Source: Marvinbryantia sp. (GTDB lineage: Bacteria; Bacillota; Clostridia; Lachnospirales; Lachnospiraceae). From it: a stretch of 6,015 nt of DNA. The stretch covers positions 1 to 6,015 of the forward strand of contig JAEDFS010000083.1 in the NCBI GenBank assembly GCA_016297895.1, written 5' to 3'. This document shows, piece after piece, positions 1 through 5,970 of the stretch (position 1 is the stretch's first letter; every line of letters begins with the position of its first letter). The translations under genes were made by a program, and so were the position numbers. The notes beneath the pieces are model-generated. The model was not told the DNA's origin and did not search any database. It saw only the letters and a list, made by a program, of their open reading frames with translations.

Positions 1-2
1 GT

Positions 3-179
3 GCTGTGATCTATGCGGTTTCCCTGAAGCCAAAACAGGAAAACCAGAAGATCTTTATGGGTCAGGTCGTGCCGCAGGAGGAAGCGGAAGAAGAGGAGAT
101 ACCGGATGCGGCAGAGGATGCGGCAGAGGAAGAACCGGAACTGATTGAGGAAAAAGAAAAAAGATGTGAAGAGCAGTAA
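3..179 (+). CDS. C-terminal fragment of an unrecognised protein with an acidic tail
   Basis: An open frame enters from the left edge (frame beginning at base 3) and stops at TAA 177-179, giving about 58 residues. The first part, AVIYAVSLKPKQENQKIF, has mixed composition. From roughly residue 25 the chain is dominated by Glu, Ala and Pro and contains a DAAE-DAAE duplication, followed by a short charged end (EEKEKRCEEQ). Such a tail is likely disordered and carries little family information, so I cannot name the protein. An ATG lies in frame at 57, but it has no convincing ribosome binding site and the frame stays open to the edge, so a truncated larger gene is more likely than a 40-residue ORF. 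It lies 84 bases upstream of the deacetylase gene on the same strand and may share its transcript. The opposite strand is also open here, but it gives only a serine-rich mirror of the acidic codons. Confidence 0.6.
   Translation, partial: AVIYAVSLKPKQENQKIFMGQVVPQEEAEEEEIPDAAEDAAEEEPELIEEKEKRCEEQ
105..128 (+). repeat. Perfect 12-bp tandem duplication inside the acidic tail
   Basis: GATGCGGCAGAG occurs twice back to back (105-116 and 117-128). It is in frame and encodes DAAE twice. The unit is a multiple of three, so copy-number change would lengthen or shorten the acidic tail without a frameshift. This is directly visible; whether it varies between strains is unknown. Confidence 0.85.
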
Positions 180-263
180 GAGGACCTGCAAAGAATAAGA
201 CGCATACCGGGCAGACGGAGTGCATACCATAGAGTAAATGACAGGACGACGGGAGCCGACTTC

Positions 264-977
264 ATGCAGGATCCGGAAATCAGGGGACGGGGGATCTTCT
301 TTGCACTGTTTGCATTGATGCTTGTGCTGAGTGTCTTCGCAAGGGAAAACCAGGGAAAAAGATGGATGGCAGCGGATGCTACACCGGTAAAAACGGAAGA
401 ATCGGAGAAGGCGGAGGAAGTGCCGCCCCGGGTAGCCCTGACGTTTGATGACGGTCCCCACCCTTCCTATACAAAGAAGCTTCTTGACGGATTGAAGGAA
501 CGTGGTGTGAAAGCCACGTTTTTTGTAGTCGGGGAAAATATACCGGGAAACGAGGAGATCATCCGGCAGATGGCAGAGGATGGACATCTCATTGGGAATC
601 ATACCTATGATCATCAGGATATCAGCCGTATGACTACAGAACAGGCCTGCGAAGAACTGACAAAAACAAGTGATCTGATAAAGGAGATTACCGGGCAGGA
701 AACCGCTTATGTGCGGGCGCCTTTCGGCCGATGGGATGACAGTCTGGACTGCAGGATGTCTATGATTTCCGTAAAATGGACCGTAGATCCGCTGGACTGG
801 ACAACAAAAAACGTATCCGGAATCGTACAGCATGTGGTGAAAAAGGCTTCTGACAATGATATTATTCTGCTCCATGATTATTATGATTCGTCTGTGAAGG
901 CGGCGCTTCAGATCGTGGATCAGCTGAAAGAGCGGGGCTTTACCTTTGTGACAGTGGAGGAGCTTCTGCTGGAATGA
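264..977 (+). CDS. Polysaccharide deacetylase (NodB domain, carbohydrate esterase family 4), membrane-anchored or secreted
   Basis: A 237-residue protein with a NodB homology domain. These enzymes are metal-dependent and remove acetyl groups from N-acetylated sugars such as peptidoglycan or chitin-like polymers outside the membrane. The N-terminus has Arg7 and Arg9, then a hydrophobic run at about 11-26 (signal anchor or signal peptide, possible cleavage after VFA), then a charged linker to about residue 54. All five family motifs are visible: TFDDGP 60-65 (catalytic and metal Asp 62/63), HTYDH 113-117 (metal His 113 and 117), RAPFG 151-155, DPLDW 175-179 and LLHD 202-205 (His204). The enzyme should therefore be active. 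Motif three has Ala where Pro is common, a mild variation. The ATG at 264 is the only usable start, with GGGAG at 251-255 eight bases before it. The true sugar substrate cannot be told from sequence; peptidoglycan is the likeliest. It may be co-transcribed with rarA, which starts 46 bases downstream. Confidence 0.9.
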   Translation: MQDPEIRGRGIFFALFALMLVLSVFARENQGKRWMAADATPVKTEESEKAEEVPPRVALTFDDGPHPSYTKKLLDGLKERGVKATFFVVGENIPGNEEIIRQMAEDGHLIGNHTYDHQDISRMTTEQACEELTKTSDLIKEITGQETAYVRAPFGRWDDSLDCRMSMISVKWTVDPLDWTTKNVSGIVQHVVKKASDNDIILLHDYYDSSVKAALQIVDQLKERGFTFVTVEELLLE

Positions 978-1010
978 GCAAAAGAAAATGGCAGGCATAT
1001 TCTGCGGAAC

Positions 1011-1017
1011 AGAGAGG
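1011..1017 (+). promoter_or_regulatory. Ribosome binding site that fixes the rarA start
   Basis: AGAGAGG lies six bases before the ATG at 1024. The longer in-frame ATG at 988 has only a weak AAAGAAA in front of it and would add 12 residues (MAGIFCGTERKY) that do not resemble the family's N-terminus. The start at 1024 is therefore preferred. Confidence 0.7.
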
Positions 1018-1023
1018 AAATAT

Positions 1024-2343
1024 ATGGATTTATTTGATTTTATGAGAAGCAATACCATGGAAAAGGAATCACCGCTGGCTTCCAGGCTCCGTCCGCGTAC
1101 CCTGGACGAAGTGGTGGGGCAGCAGGAGATCATCGGGAAAGATAAATTGCTGTACCGTGCCATCAAGGCGGATAAACTGGGATCGATCATCTTTTACGGA
1201 CCGCCGGGAACCGGAAAAACGACCCTGGCAAAGGTGATCGCAAATACCACCAGTGCGGAATTTACCCAGATCAATGCCACTGTGGCAGGAAAAAAAGATA
1301 TGGAAGAAGTAGTAAAGGCGGCAAAGGACAATCTGGGCATGTACGGAAAACGGACGATCCTGTTCGTGGATGAGATCCATCGCTTTAACAAAGGACAGCA
1401 GGATTATCTGCTCCCCTTTGTGGAGGACGGGACACTGATCCTGATCGGTGCGACTACGGAAAATCCGTATTTTGAGGTGAACAGTGCTCTGATCTCCAGA
1501 TCGGTTATTTTTGAACTGAAGCCTCTGCAGAAGGAGGACATCAAAACCCTGATCTATCGGGCAGTGACGGACAGCGAGCGGGGAATGGGATCCTACGATG
1601 CCGCAATCGATGAGGATGCGGCAGATTTTCTTGCAGATGTGGCAGGAGGAGATGCCAGAGCGGCTTTAAATGCTGTGGAGCTTGGAATCCTGACTACAGA
1701 GAGAAGTGGGGACGGAAAGATCCACATTACCCTGGATGTGGCGTCCGAGTGCATTCAGAAGAGAGTCGTACGGTATGACAAAACCGGGGATAACCACTAT
1801 GACACCATTTCCGCATTTATCAAAAGTATGCGGGGATCTGATCCGGATGCGGCCGTTTACTACCTGGCCAGGATGCTGTATGCGGGGGAAAGTGTGACCT
1901 TTATTGCCCGCAGGATCATGATCTGTGCGTCTGAGGATGTGGGAAATGCGGATCCCCAGGCACTGCAGGTGGCAGTATCTGCCGCACAGGCAGTGGAGCG
2001 TGTGGGAATGCCGGAGGCACAGCTTATTCTGGCTCAGGCTGTTCTCTATGTGGCAACGGCCCCCAAGAGTAATTCCGCAACGAATGCCATATTCAGTGCC
2101 ACGGAGGCCGTACGAAATTCCAAGGCAACCATTCCGGTACATCTGCAGGATTCTCATTATAAGGGGGCAGCCAAACTGGGACACGGAATAGGGTATGAAT
2201 ATGCTCATGATTTCCCGAAACATTTCTCCAGACAGCAGTATCTGCCGGATGAACTGGTGGGACAGGTGTTTTATGAGCCGTCCGATAACGGATATGAGAG
2301 AAAGATCAAAGAACATATGGAATGGCTGAGGGAAGAAGAGTAA
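1024..2343 (+). CDS. rarA: Replication-associated recombination protein A, AAA+ ATPase (RarA/MgsA)
   Basis: A 439-residue clamp-loader-like AAA+ ATPase of the RarA/MgsA/WRNIP1 family, a cytoplasmic tetramer that acts at stalled replication forks and on single-stranded DNA ends with SSB. Visible features are the family N-terminal stretch SPLASRLRPRTLDEVVGQ (about 16-33), Walker A GPPGTGKT 59-66, Walker B ILFVDEIHR 112-120, sensor 1 region GATTENPYF 142-150, arginine finger SRS 158-160 and sensor 2 GDARAALN 209-216. The C-terminal MgsA tetramerisation domain runs from about 250 to the end and includes the RRIMICASEDVGNADP and PKSNSA segments. Length is normal for the family and nothing is missing. 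It follows the deacetylase by 46 bases on the same strand. It converges with mnmM, the stop codons being 15 bases apart. Holliday-junction helicase RuvB is the nearest alternative, but the DEIHRFNKGQQD motif and C-terminal domain fit RarA. Confidence 0.95.
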   Translation: MDLFDFMRSNTMEKESPLASRLRPRTLDEVVGQQEIIGKDKLLYRAIKADKLGSIIFYGPPGTGKTTLAKVIANTTSAEFTQINATVAGKKDMEEVVKAAKDNLGMYGKRTILFVDEIHRFNKGQQDYLLPFVEDGTLILIGATTENPYFEVNSALISRSVIFELKPLQKEDIKTLIYRAVTDSERGMGSYDAAIDEDAADFLADVAGGDARAALNAVELGILTTERSGDGKIHITLDVASECIQKRVVRYDKTGDNHYDTISAFIKSMRGSDPDAAVYYLARMLYAGESVTFIARRIMICASEDVGNADPQALQVAVSAAQAVERVGMPEAQLILAQAVLYVATAPKSNSATNAIFSATEAVRNSKATIPVHLQDSHYKGAAKLGHGIGYEYAHDFPKHFSRQQYLPDELVGQVFYEPSDNGYERKIKEHMEWLREEE

Positions 2344-2358
2344 ATCCTTCGCCTGTTC

Positions 2359-2922
2359 CTATAATTTCAGAATCAGCACCGGAATCGGAGGATCGTTGGG
2401 CCGGTTATAATAGGAGGAAAGCACTACCATATACCGGCGGCTGTCCAGAGTCTTTAACCAGGACAGGATCGCATCCCGCTCCTCAAAACCGCTGTCCCCA
2501 CCGCTGTAGATACAAAGGCTCATGAGACCGCCCTTTTTCAGAAGAGAGAGACCTGTCTCCATGGCCTGAATACTGGTATCTGCTTTCGTGGACAGGGCAT
2601 GGTCACCGCAGGGGAGATAACCGAAATTAAAAACAATGCAGGACACGCTTTCCGGGTCCGCATAAAGGTTCATATGGACATGGCTGTCCAGAATGGGGCA
2701 GCCGATGTGGGAGAGACTGTTTTCAAAAAGTCTGCGGCAGGTGGCATCGATGGCTGCCTGCTGGATATCAAAGGCCAGTACACGTCCCCGGTCACCCACC
2801 AGATGACAGAGAAATGCGGTATCATATCCGTTTCCTGCGGTGGCGTCGATGCAGAGATCTCCGGGAGCGACATGCTCCTCTATAAAATGATGACACCATT
2901 CTGTGATCTGATAATTCTTCAT
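2359..2922 (-). CDS. mnmM: tRNA (mnm5s2U34) methyltransferase MnmM (YtqB family, class I SAM-dependent)
   Basis: A 187-residue Rossmann-fold methyltransferase of the family once labelled 'putative rRNA methylase' (YtqB). In Gram-positive bacteria its characterised member methylates the nm5 group of wobble uridine 34, giving mnm5(s2)U in tRNAs; the cell location is cytoplasmic. SAM-binding motif I is DATAGNGYDTAFL at 26-38, and the acidic loop after strand 2 is AFDIQ at 50-54. The family signature FNFGYLPCGDH sits at 98-108 (the usual form is close to FNLGYLPGGDH), and the C-terminal YNRPNDPPIPVLI is at 172-184. Length is typical. The ATG overlaps the stop of the upstream small gene (ATGA, 2922-2919), so translation is probably coupled. 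No strong Shine-Dalgarno is present, only a purine run made by that gene's lysine codons. The partner radical SAM gene known beside it in Bacillus (ytqA/mnmL) is not in the window. The family call is firm; the exact nucleotide modified is inferred from the family. Confidence 0.87.
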   Translation of the reverse strand: MKNYQITEWCHHFIEEHVAPGDLCIDATAGNGYDTAFLCHLVGDRGRVLAFDIQQAAIDATCRRLFENSLSHIGCPILDSHVHMNLYADPESVSCIVFNFGYLPCGDHALSTKADTSIQAMETGLSLLKKGGLMSLCIYSGGDSGFEERDAILSWLKTLDSRRYMVVLSSYYNRPNDPPIPVLILKL

Positions 2923-3173
2923 TTCTTCTTCTTTCTGCGAAGCTTCGCTTTCTTTAATTTTGTCTGATACTTCTGCTGCAGAAGTTTTTTATCCTGTTTA
3001 AATTTCATGTTTTGCAGTTTGTTCTGCCTCCTGGCATCCTGTTTTGCCAGCTTTTTGGCCTGCGCAGTCTGTAATTTTGCACTTTCTCTGACGGAAAGGC
3101 CGATGATGACTACGCCCAGGACGGCCTGTATGGCAGAGGTTATTTTTTCCTGCTGTGTCGGTGTCAGTTTCAT
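2919..3173 (-). CDS. Small, very basic, probably membrane-anchored protein of unknown function, coupled to mnmM
   Basis: I do not recognise this 84-residue protein. After a polar N-terminus (MKLTPTQQEK) comes a moderately hydrophobic segment at about 14-28 (AIQAVLGVVIIGLSV) that could cross the membrane once. Residues 29-84 are extremely basic: 23 Lys/Arg against 3 acidic residues, with many Gln, ending in LRRKKKK. This part looks like one long helix, possibly a coiled coil (leucines at 34, 42, 53, 64, 73 and 78). By the positive-inside rule the tail would be cytoplasmic, where it could bind nucleic acid, ribosomes or anionic lipid; that is inference only. The ATG at 3173 is chosen because a perfect AGGAGGT lies seven bases upstream. 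The open frame extends 23 codons further to 3242, but that would run through the terminator hairpin into the end of hydF. The TGA overlaps the mnmM start by four bases. Reality is supported by the strong ribosome binding site, the overlap and the fit between neighbours. Confidence 0.75.
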   Translation of the reverse strand: MKLTPTQQEKITSAIQAVLGVVIIGLSVRESAKLQTAQAKKLAKQDARRQNKLQNMKFKQDKKLLQQKYQTKLKKAKLRRKKKK

Positions 3174-3180
3174 GGTAAGT

Positions 3181-3187
3181 ACCTCCT
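3181..3187 (-). promoter_or_regulatory. Strong ribosome binding site for the small basic gene
   Basis: On the - strand AGGAGGT stands seven bases before the ATG at 3173-3171, an ideal spacing. It begins one base after the T tract of the preceding hairpin, so that structure could affect ribosome access. It decides the short start over the longer open frame. Confidence 0.85.
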
Positions 3188-3188
3188 G

Positions 3189-3218
3189 AAAAACGGACGG
3201 CTGGACAGCCGTCCGTTT
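3189..3218 (-). terminator. Intrinsic terminator after hydF, or 5' leader stem-loop of the small gene
   Basis: On the - strand a perfect 12-bp stem (AAACGGACGGCT paired with AGCCGTCCGTTT, bases 3218-3207 and 3202-3191) encloses the four-base loop GTCC. Five T residues follow (3193-3189, three of them inside the stem). This fits a Rho-independent terminator placed 10 bases after the hydF stop codon. The T tract is short, so some read-through into the small gene is possible. If transcription starts at the proposed promoter at 3231-3259, the same hairpin would form the 5' end of that mRNA. Confidence 0.75.
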
Positions 3219-3228
3219 GTGAATGGGT

Positions 3229-4464
3229 TTAGTATAGCACAAGTTTCCGGATCTGTGGAAACGGATCCAGACTGCGTTTTAAAATGCCATGCATCTGCGC
3301 AATGGCAACGCCATAATTGGTCATGGGCACCCCTGCATCTTTTGCCCTGCGGATCCGGTACTGCATTTCCCGTTCGTTCAGCATACAGCCGCCGCAGTGA
3401 ATGATCAGGGAGTAGGGCGACAGATCTTCCGGGAAACCGGTGCCGGAAGTAAATTCAAAGAGAAGGTCAGGGGCTTTTCCCCCATTCTTTGAAGCCGCAT
3501 AGCCGGTCACCCACCGGGGCATCTTGACGGTACCGATATCGTCGCACTGGCGGTGATGGGTACACCCTTCGGAAATCAGGATCCGGTCGCCGTCTTTCAG
3601 ATGATCCAGCCGGACGGCACCTTTTACGGCAGCCTCCAGATCACCTTTGTATCTGGCAAAAAGAATGGAAAAGGAGGTAAGCAGAATATCCTTTGGGGTA
3701 TCTTTTGACACCTGTTCAAATACCTGGGAGTCTGTGATGACAAGCTTCGGTTTCTGAGACAGGGTATCAAGGGTGTGAGAAAGCTCCTGTTCTCTTGTGA
3801 TCATGACGGAAGCACCGGCTTCCAGGGCATCCCGGATCGTCTGCTGCTGAGGCAGGATCAGACGCCCCTTTGGGGCGGCAGAGTCGATGGGAACTACAAG
3901 AAGGACCACATCACCGGGATCCAGCAGATCTGCCACGACTCTTTTTTTCTGTTCTTCCGATCCGGCGATACGGGCGATCAGTTCTTTCAATTCATAAATA
4001 TTCTTGCCGGTTCTTGCACTGACAAAAATGGTATTTTTGAGAGCACCCGGAAGAATATCCGTATCTGTGGTGAGGTCAGCTTTATTAAATGCAATGATGT
4101 AGGGAATCTTCCGTTCTTCAAAAAGCCGGGTCAGTTCTTTGTCCGCCTCCTGCATGCCAAGAACGGCATCCACCACCAGCACCGCCACATCGGTGTACTC
4201 CAGGACCCGGCGTGCTTTTTGAACCCGGAGTACTCCTAAGGGACCTTCGTCGTCCATGCCGGGGGTATCGATGATCACTACCGGACCAAGGGGGAGAAGC
4301 TCCATTGCTTTTTTGACCGGATCCGTGGTGGTACCTTTCGTGTCCGATACCAGGGCGAGATCCTGTCCGGTCACGGCATTTACTACGCTGGACTTTCCGG
4401 CGTTTCTAAGACCAAAAAAGCCGATATGAAGACGTTCGGAAGAAGCAGTTTCGTTCATTCCCAT
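3229..4464 (-). CDS. hydF: [FeFe]-hydrogenase H-cluster maturation GTPase HydF
   Basis: A 411-residue scaffold protein that receives the 2Fe subcluster precursor built with HydG and HydE and delivers it to apo-hydrogenase in the cytoplasm. The N-terminal GTPase domain shows the P-loop GLRNAGKS 18-25, G2 TTTDP 45-49, G3 DTPG 66-69, G4 NKAD 127-130 and G5 SAR 149-151. A middle dimerisation region spans about 175-280. The C-terminal iron-sulfur domain has the HydF-specific ligands: C301-x-H303 in EGCTHHRQCDDIG, then 52 residues later HCGGC with C357 and C360. All are intact, so the protein should be functional. The start at 4464 has AGGAGGTGA at 4477-4469, seven bases from the core to the ATG; the internal ATG at codon 3 is too far. 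That binding site shares bases with the hydG stop codon, indicating one operon and probable coupling. An intrinsic terminator follows. EngA/TrmE-type GTPases are excluded by the Cys-rich C-terminus. Confidence 0.97.
   Translation of the reverse strand: MGMNETASSERLHIGFFGLRNAGKSSVVNAVTGQDLALVSDTKGTTTDPVKKAMELLPLGPVVIIDTPGMDDEGPLGVLRVQKARRVLEYTDVAVLVVDAVLGMQEADKELTRLFEERKIPYIIAFNKADLTTDTDILPGALKNTIFVSARTGKNIYELKELIARIAGSEEQKKRVVADLLDPGDVVLLVVPIDSAAPKGRLILPQQQTIRDALEAGASVMITREQELSHTLDTLSQKPKLVITDSQVFEQVSKDTPKDILLTSFSILFARYKGDLEAAVKGAVRLDHLKDGDRILISEGCTHHRQCDDIGTVKMPRWVTGYAASKNGGKAPDLLFEFTSGTGFPEDLSPYSLIIHCGGCMLNEREMQYRIRRAKDAGVPMTNYGVAIAQMHGILKRSLDPFPQIRKLVLY
3231..3259 (-). promoter_or_regulatory. 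Possible sigma-A promoter for the small gene and mnmM, overlapping the end of hydF
   Basis: On the - strand TCCACA (3259-3254, four of six matches to TTGACA) and TATACT (3236-3231, five of six matches to TATAAT) are separated by exactly 17 bases. The -10 box covers the last codons and stop of hydF, and the predicted start of transcription falls near 3224, just before the hairpin. It would let the small gene and mnmM be expressed independently of hydG-hydF. A match this short can arise by chance, so this is a candidate only. Confidence 0.4.
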
Positions 4465-4468
4465 AGAA

Positions 4469-4477
4469 TCACCTCCT
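4469..4477 (-). promoter_or_regulatory. hydF ribosome binding site overlapping the hydG stop codon
   Basis: AGGAGGTGA on the - strand shares its first two bases with the TAG stop of hydG (4478-4476). A ribosome finishing hydG therefore ends on the site that starts hydF, which supports balanced production of the two maturases. Confidence 0.85.
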
Positions 4478-5924
4478 AGAAACGAAAATCTCTGCTGTTG
4501 GAATTTTTGATATCCTCAATATGTTGTGCTGCGATCGTCCGGATCTTTTCTTTCGGGATCTTTGCCAGTTCCTGTTCGATCAGCTCAAAGCCCAGTTTTT
4601 TCGTTTCCTCGGAAGCGTAATCTACCAGGTATTCGGTCAGAGTCATCAGGGCATTGGGATGACAGCAGTTGAGGATCTGTCCGTTTTTACAGAGCGTCAT
4701 GAAACGGTCACCGGTACGGCCTTCCCGGTAGCAGGCGGTACAGAAGGAAGGAATATGGCCCTGCTCCATCAGCCAGCGCACAACTTCATCCAGAGTACGC
4801 TGATCCGATACATCAAACTGTTCGGAATCATGAGGGCGTTCTTCTTCGGTATATCCGCCCACAGAGGTACGGGAAGCACCGCTGATCTGGGAGATACCAA
4901 GATCCAGCACCCGTTCTCTGACTTTCTGAGATTCTCTGGTGGAAATGATCATGCCGGTATAGGGAACGGCAAGACGGATGCAGGCAATGATCTTTTCAAA
5001 CATTTCATCGGGAATGGAGTTGTCAAAGACATCGGGATCAATGTCATCTGCATGCTTTACTCTGGGAACACTGATGGTATGAGGACCAACGCCGTGTACC
5101 GCTTCCAGATGTTCCGCATGCATTAAAAGACCGGCAAACTCATATTTGTACATTTCCAGACCAAACAGAACACCAAGTCCCACATCATCGATACCGCCTT
5201 CCATGGCACGGTCCATTGCCTCTGTGTGGTAGGCATAATCGTGCTTCGGACCGGTGGGATGAAGGGTCTCATAGCTCTGTTTGTGATAGGTCTCCTGGAA
5301 GAGAATGTAGGTGCCGATGCCGGCTTCTTTTAACTTCCGATAGTTTTCTACAGTGGTTGCGGCAATGTTTACATTTACTCTGCGGATCGCACCGTTTTTA
5401 TGATGGATGCTGTAAATGGTATCGATACATTCCAGAATATATTCAATGGGATTGTTGATGGGATCTTCTCCGGCTTCGATGGCAAGACGTTTGTGTCCCA
5501 TGTCCTGAAGGGCAATGACTTCCTGACGGACTTCCTCCTGGGTCAGTTTTTTCCGGGCGATATGTTTGTTTTTCAGATGATAGGGACAGTAAAGACAGCC
5601 GTTGACACAGTAATTGGACAGATACAGGGGAGCAAACATGACGATCCGGTTGCCGTAGAAAGCAAGCTTGATCTCCTTTGCGATCCGGTACATTTCTTCC
5701 ACTTTTTCCGGAAGATCACAGGCCAGGAGCACGGAAGCTTCCCGGTGAGTCAGTCCGTGACAGACTGCGCCGGTGGCTGTTTTCTGCGGACGTGCTTTTT
5801 CCAGGATCTCATCGATGAGTTTTACATTGTGTTTGTTCTGCTCTGCGTATTCCAGAGTGGCCAGAATTTCTTCATGGCTGATAAATTCGTCTGCTTTCAG
5901 TGATTTTGGATTATAATTTGACAT
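4476..5924 (-). CDS. hydG: [FeFe]-hydrogenase H-cluster radical SAM maturase HydG (tyrosine lyase)
   Basis: A 482-residue radical SAM enzyme that splits tyrosine into p-cresol and dehydroglycine, then forms the CO and CN ligands on an iron-cysteine complex used for the hydrogenase 2Fe subcluster. The radical SAM cluster motif is CVNGCLYC with C106, C110 and C113, the CX3CX2C form. The C-terminal CX2CX22C motif that binds the auxiliary cluster is intact at C395, C398 and C421. Its presence separates HydG from the related tyrosine lyase ThiH, which lacks the auxiliary cluster. The barrel core covers about 90-370. Length is normal for HydG. The start at 5924 has AAAGGA six bases upstream (5936-5931). 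hydF follows after 11 bases. No hydE, hydrogenase or hydrogenase regulator is inside the window; any upstream partner lies beyond base 6015. Confidence 0.97.
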   Translation of the reverse strand: MSNYNPKSLKADEFISHEEILATLEYAEQNKHNVKLIDEILEKARPQKTATGAVCHGLTHREASVLLACDLPEKVEEMYRIAKEIKLAFYGNRIVMFAPLYLSNYCVNGCLYCPYHLKNKHIARKKLTQEEVRQEVIALQDMGHKRLAIEAGEDPINNPIEYILECIDTIYSIHHKNGAIRRVNVNIAATTVENYRKLKEAGIGTYILFQETYHKQSYETLHPTGPKHDYAYHTEAMDRAMEGGIDDVGLGVLFGLEMYKYEFAGLLMHAEHLEAVHGVGPHTISVPRVKHADDIDPDVFDNSIPDEMFEKIIACIRLAVPYTGMIISTRESQKVRERVLDLGISQISGASRTSVGGYTEEERPHDSEQFDVSDQRTLDEVVRWLMEQGHIPSFCTACYREGRTGDRFMTLCKNGQILNCCHPNALMTLTEYLVDYASEETKKLGFELIEQELAKIPKEKIRTIAAQHIEDIKNSNSRDFRF

Positions 5925-5970
5925 AAGTTTTCCTTTCTTCGGGTCAGAACGTCTTCCCCGTCAGATGATG

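Noticed and set aside
202..228. Direct repeat GCATACC at 202-208 and 222-228 in the spacer before the deacetylase
   Set aside because: Seven bases repeated once at 20-base distance is easily chance, and no promoter or structure accompanies it.
62..265. Serine-rich 67-residue open frame on the - strand
   Set aside because: It is the mirror of the Glu/Ala codons of the acidic tail; there is no ribosome binding site and composition is artefactual.
988..1023. Longer rarA start at ATG 988
   Set aside because: The ribosome binding site there is weak, and the 12 extra residues do not fit the family N-terminus; ATG 1024 has AGAGAGG at six bases.
1666..2316. 216-residue open frame on the - strand inside rarA
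   Set aside because: It lies entirely antisense to a complete, well-conserved rarA and has no recognisable motif or ribosome binding site.
3174..3242. Longer start for the small basic protein at 3242
   Set aside because: It would translate through the hairpin and overlap the hydF end; the internal ATG at 3173 has a perfect binding site.
3775..4239. 154-residue + strand open frame antisense to hydF
   Set aside because: Complete hydF with all GTPase and cluster motifs occupies the other strand, and the frame shows no domain.
4521..5126. 201-residue + strand open frame antisense to hydG (and a similar one at 5400-5903)
   Set aside because: hydG is intact on the other strand; these are open by codon bias and contain no recognisable motifs.
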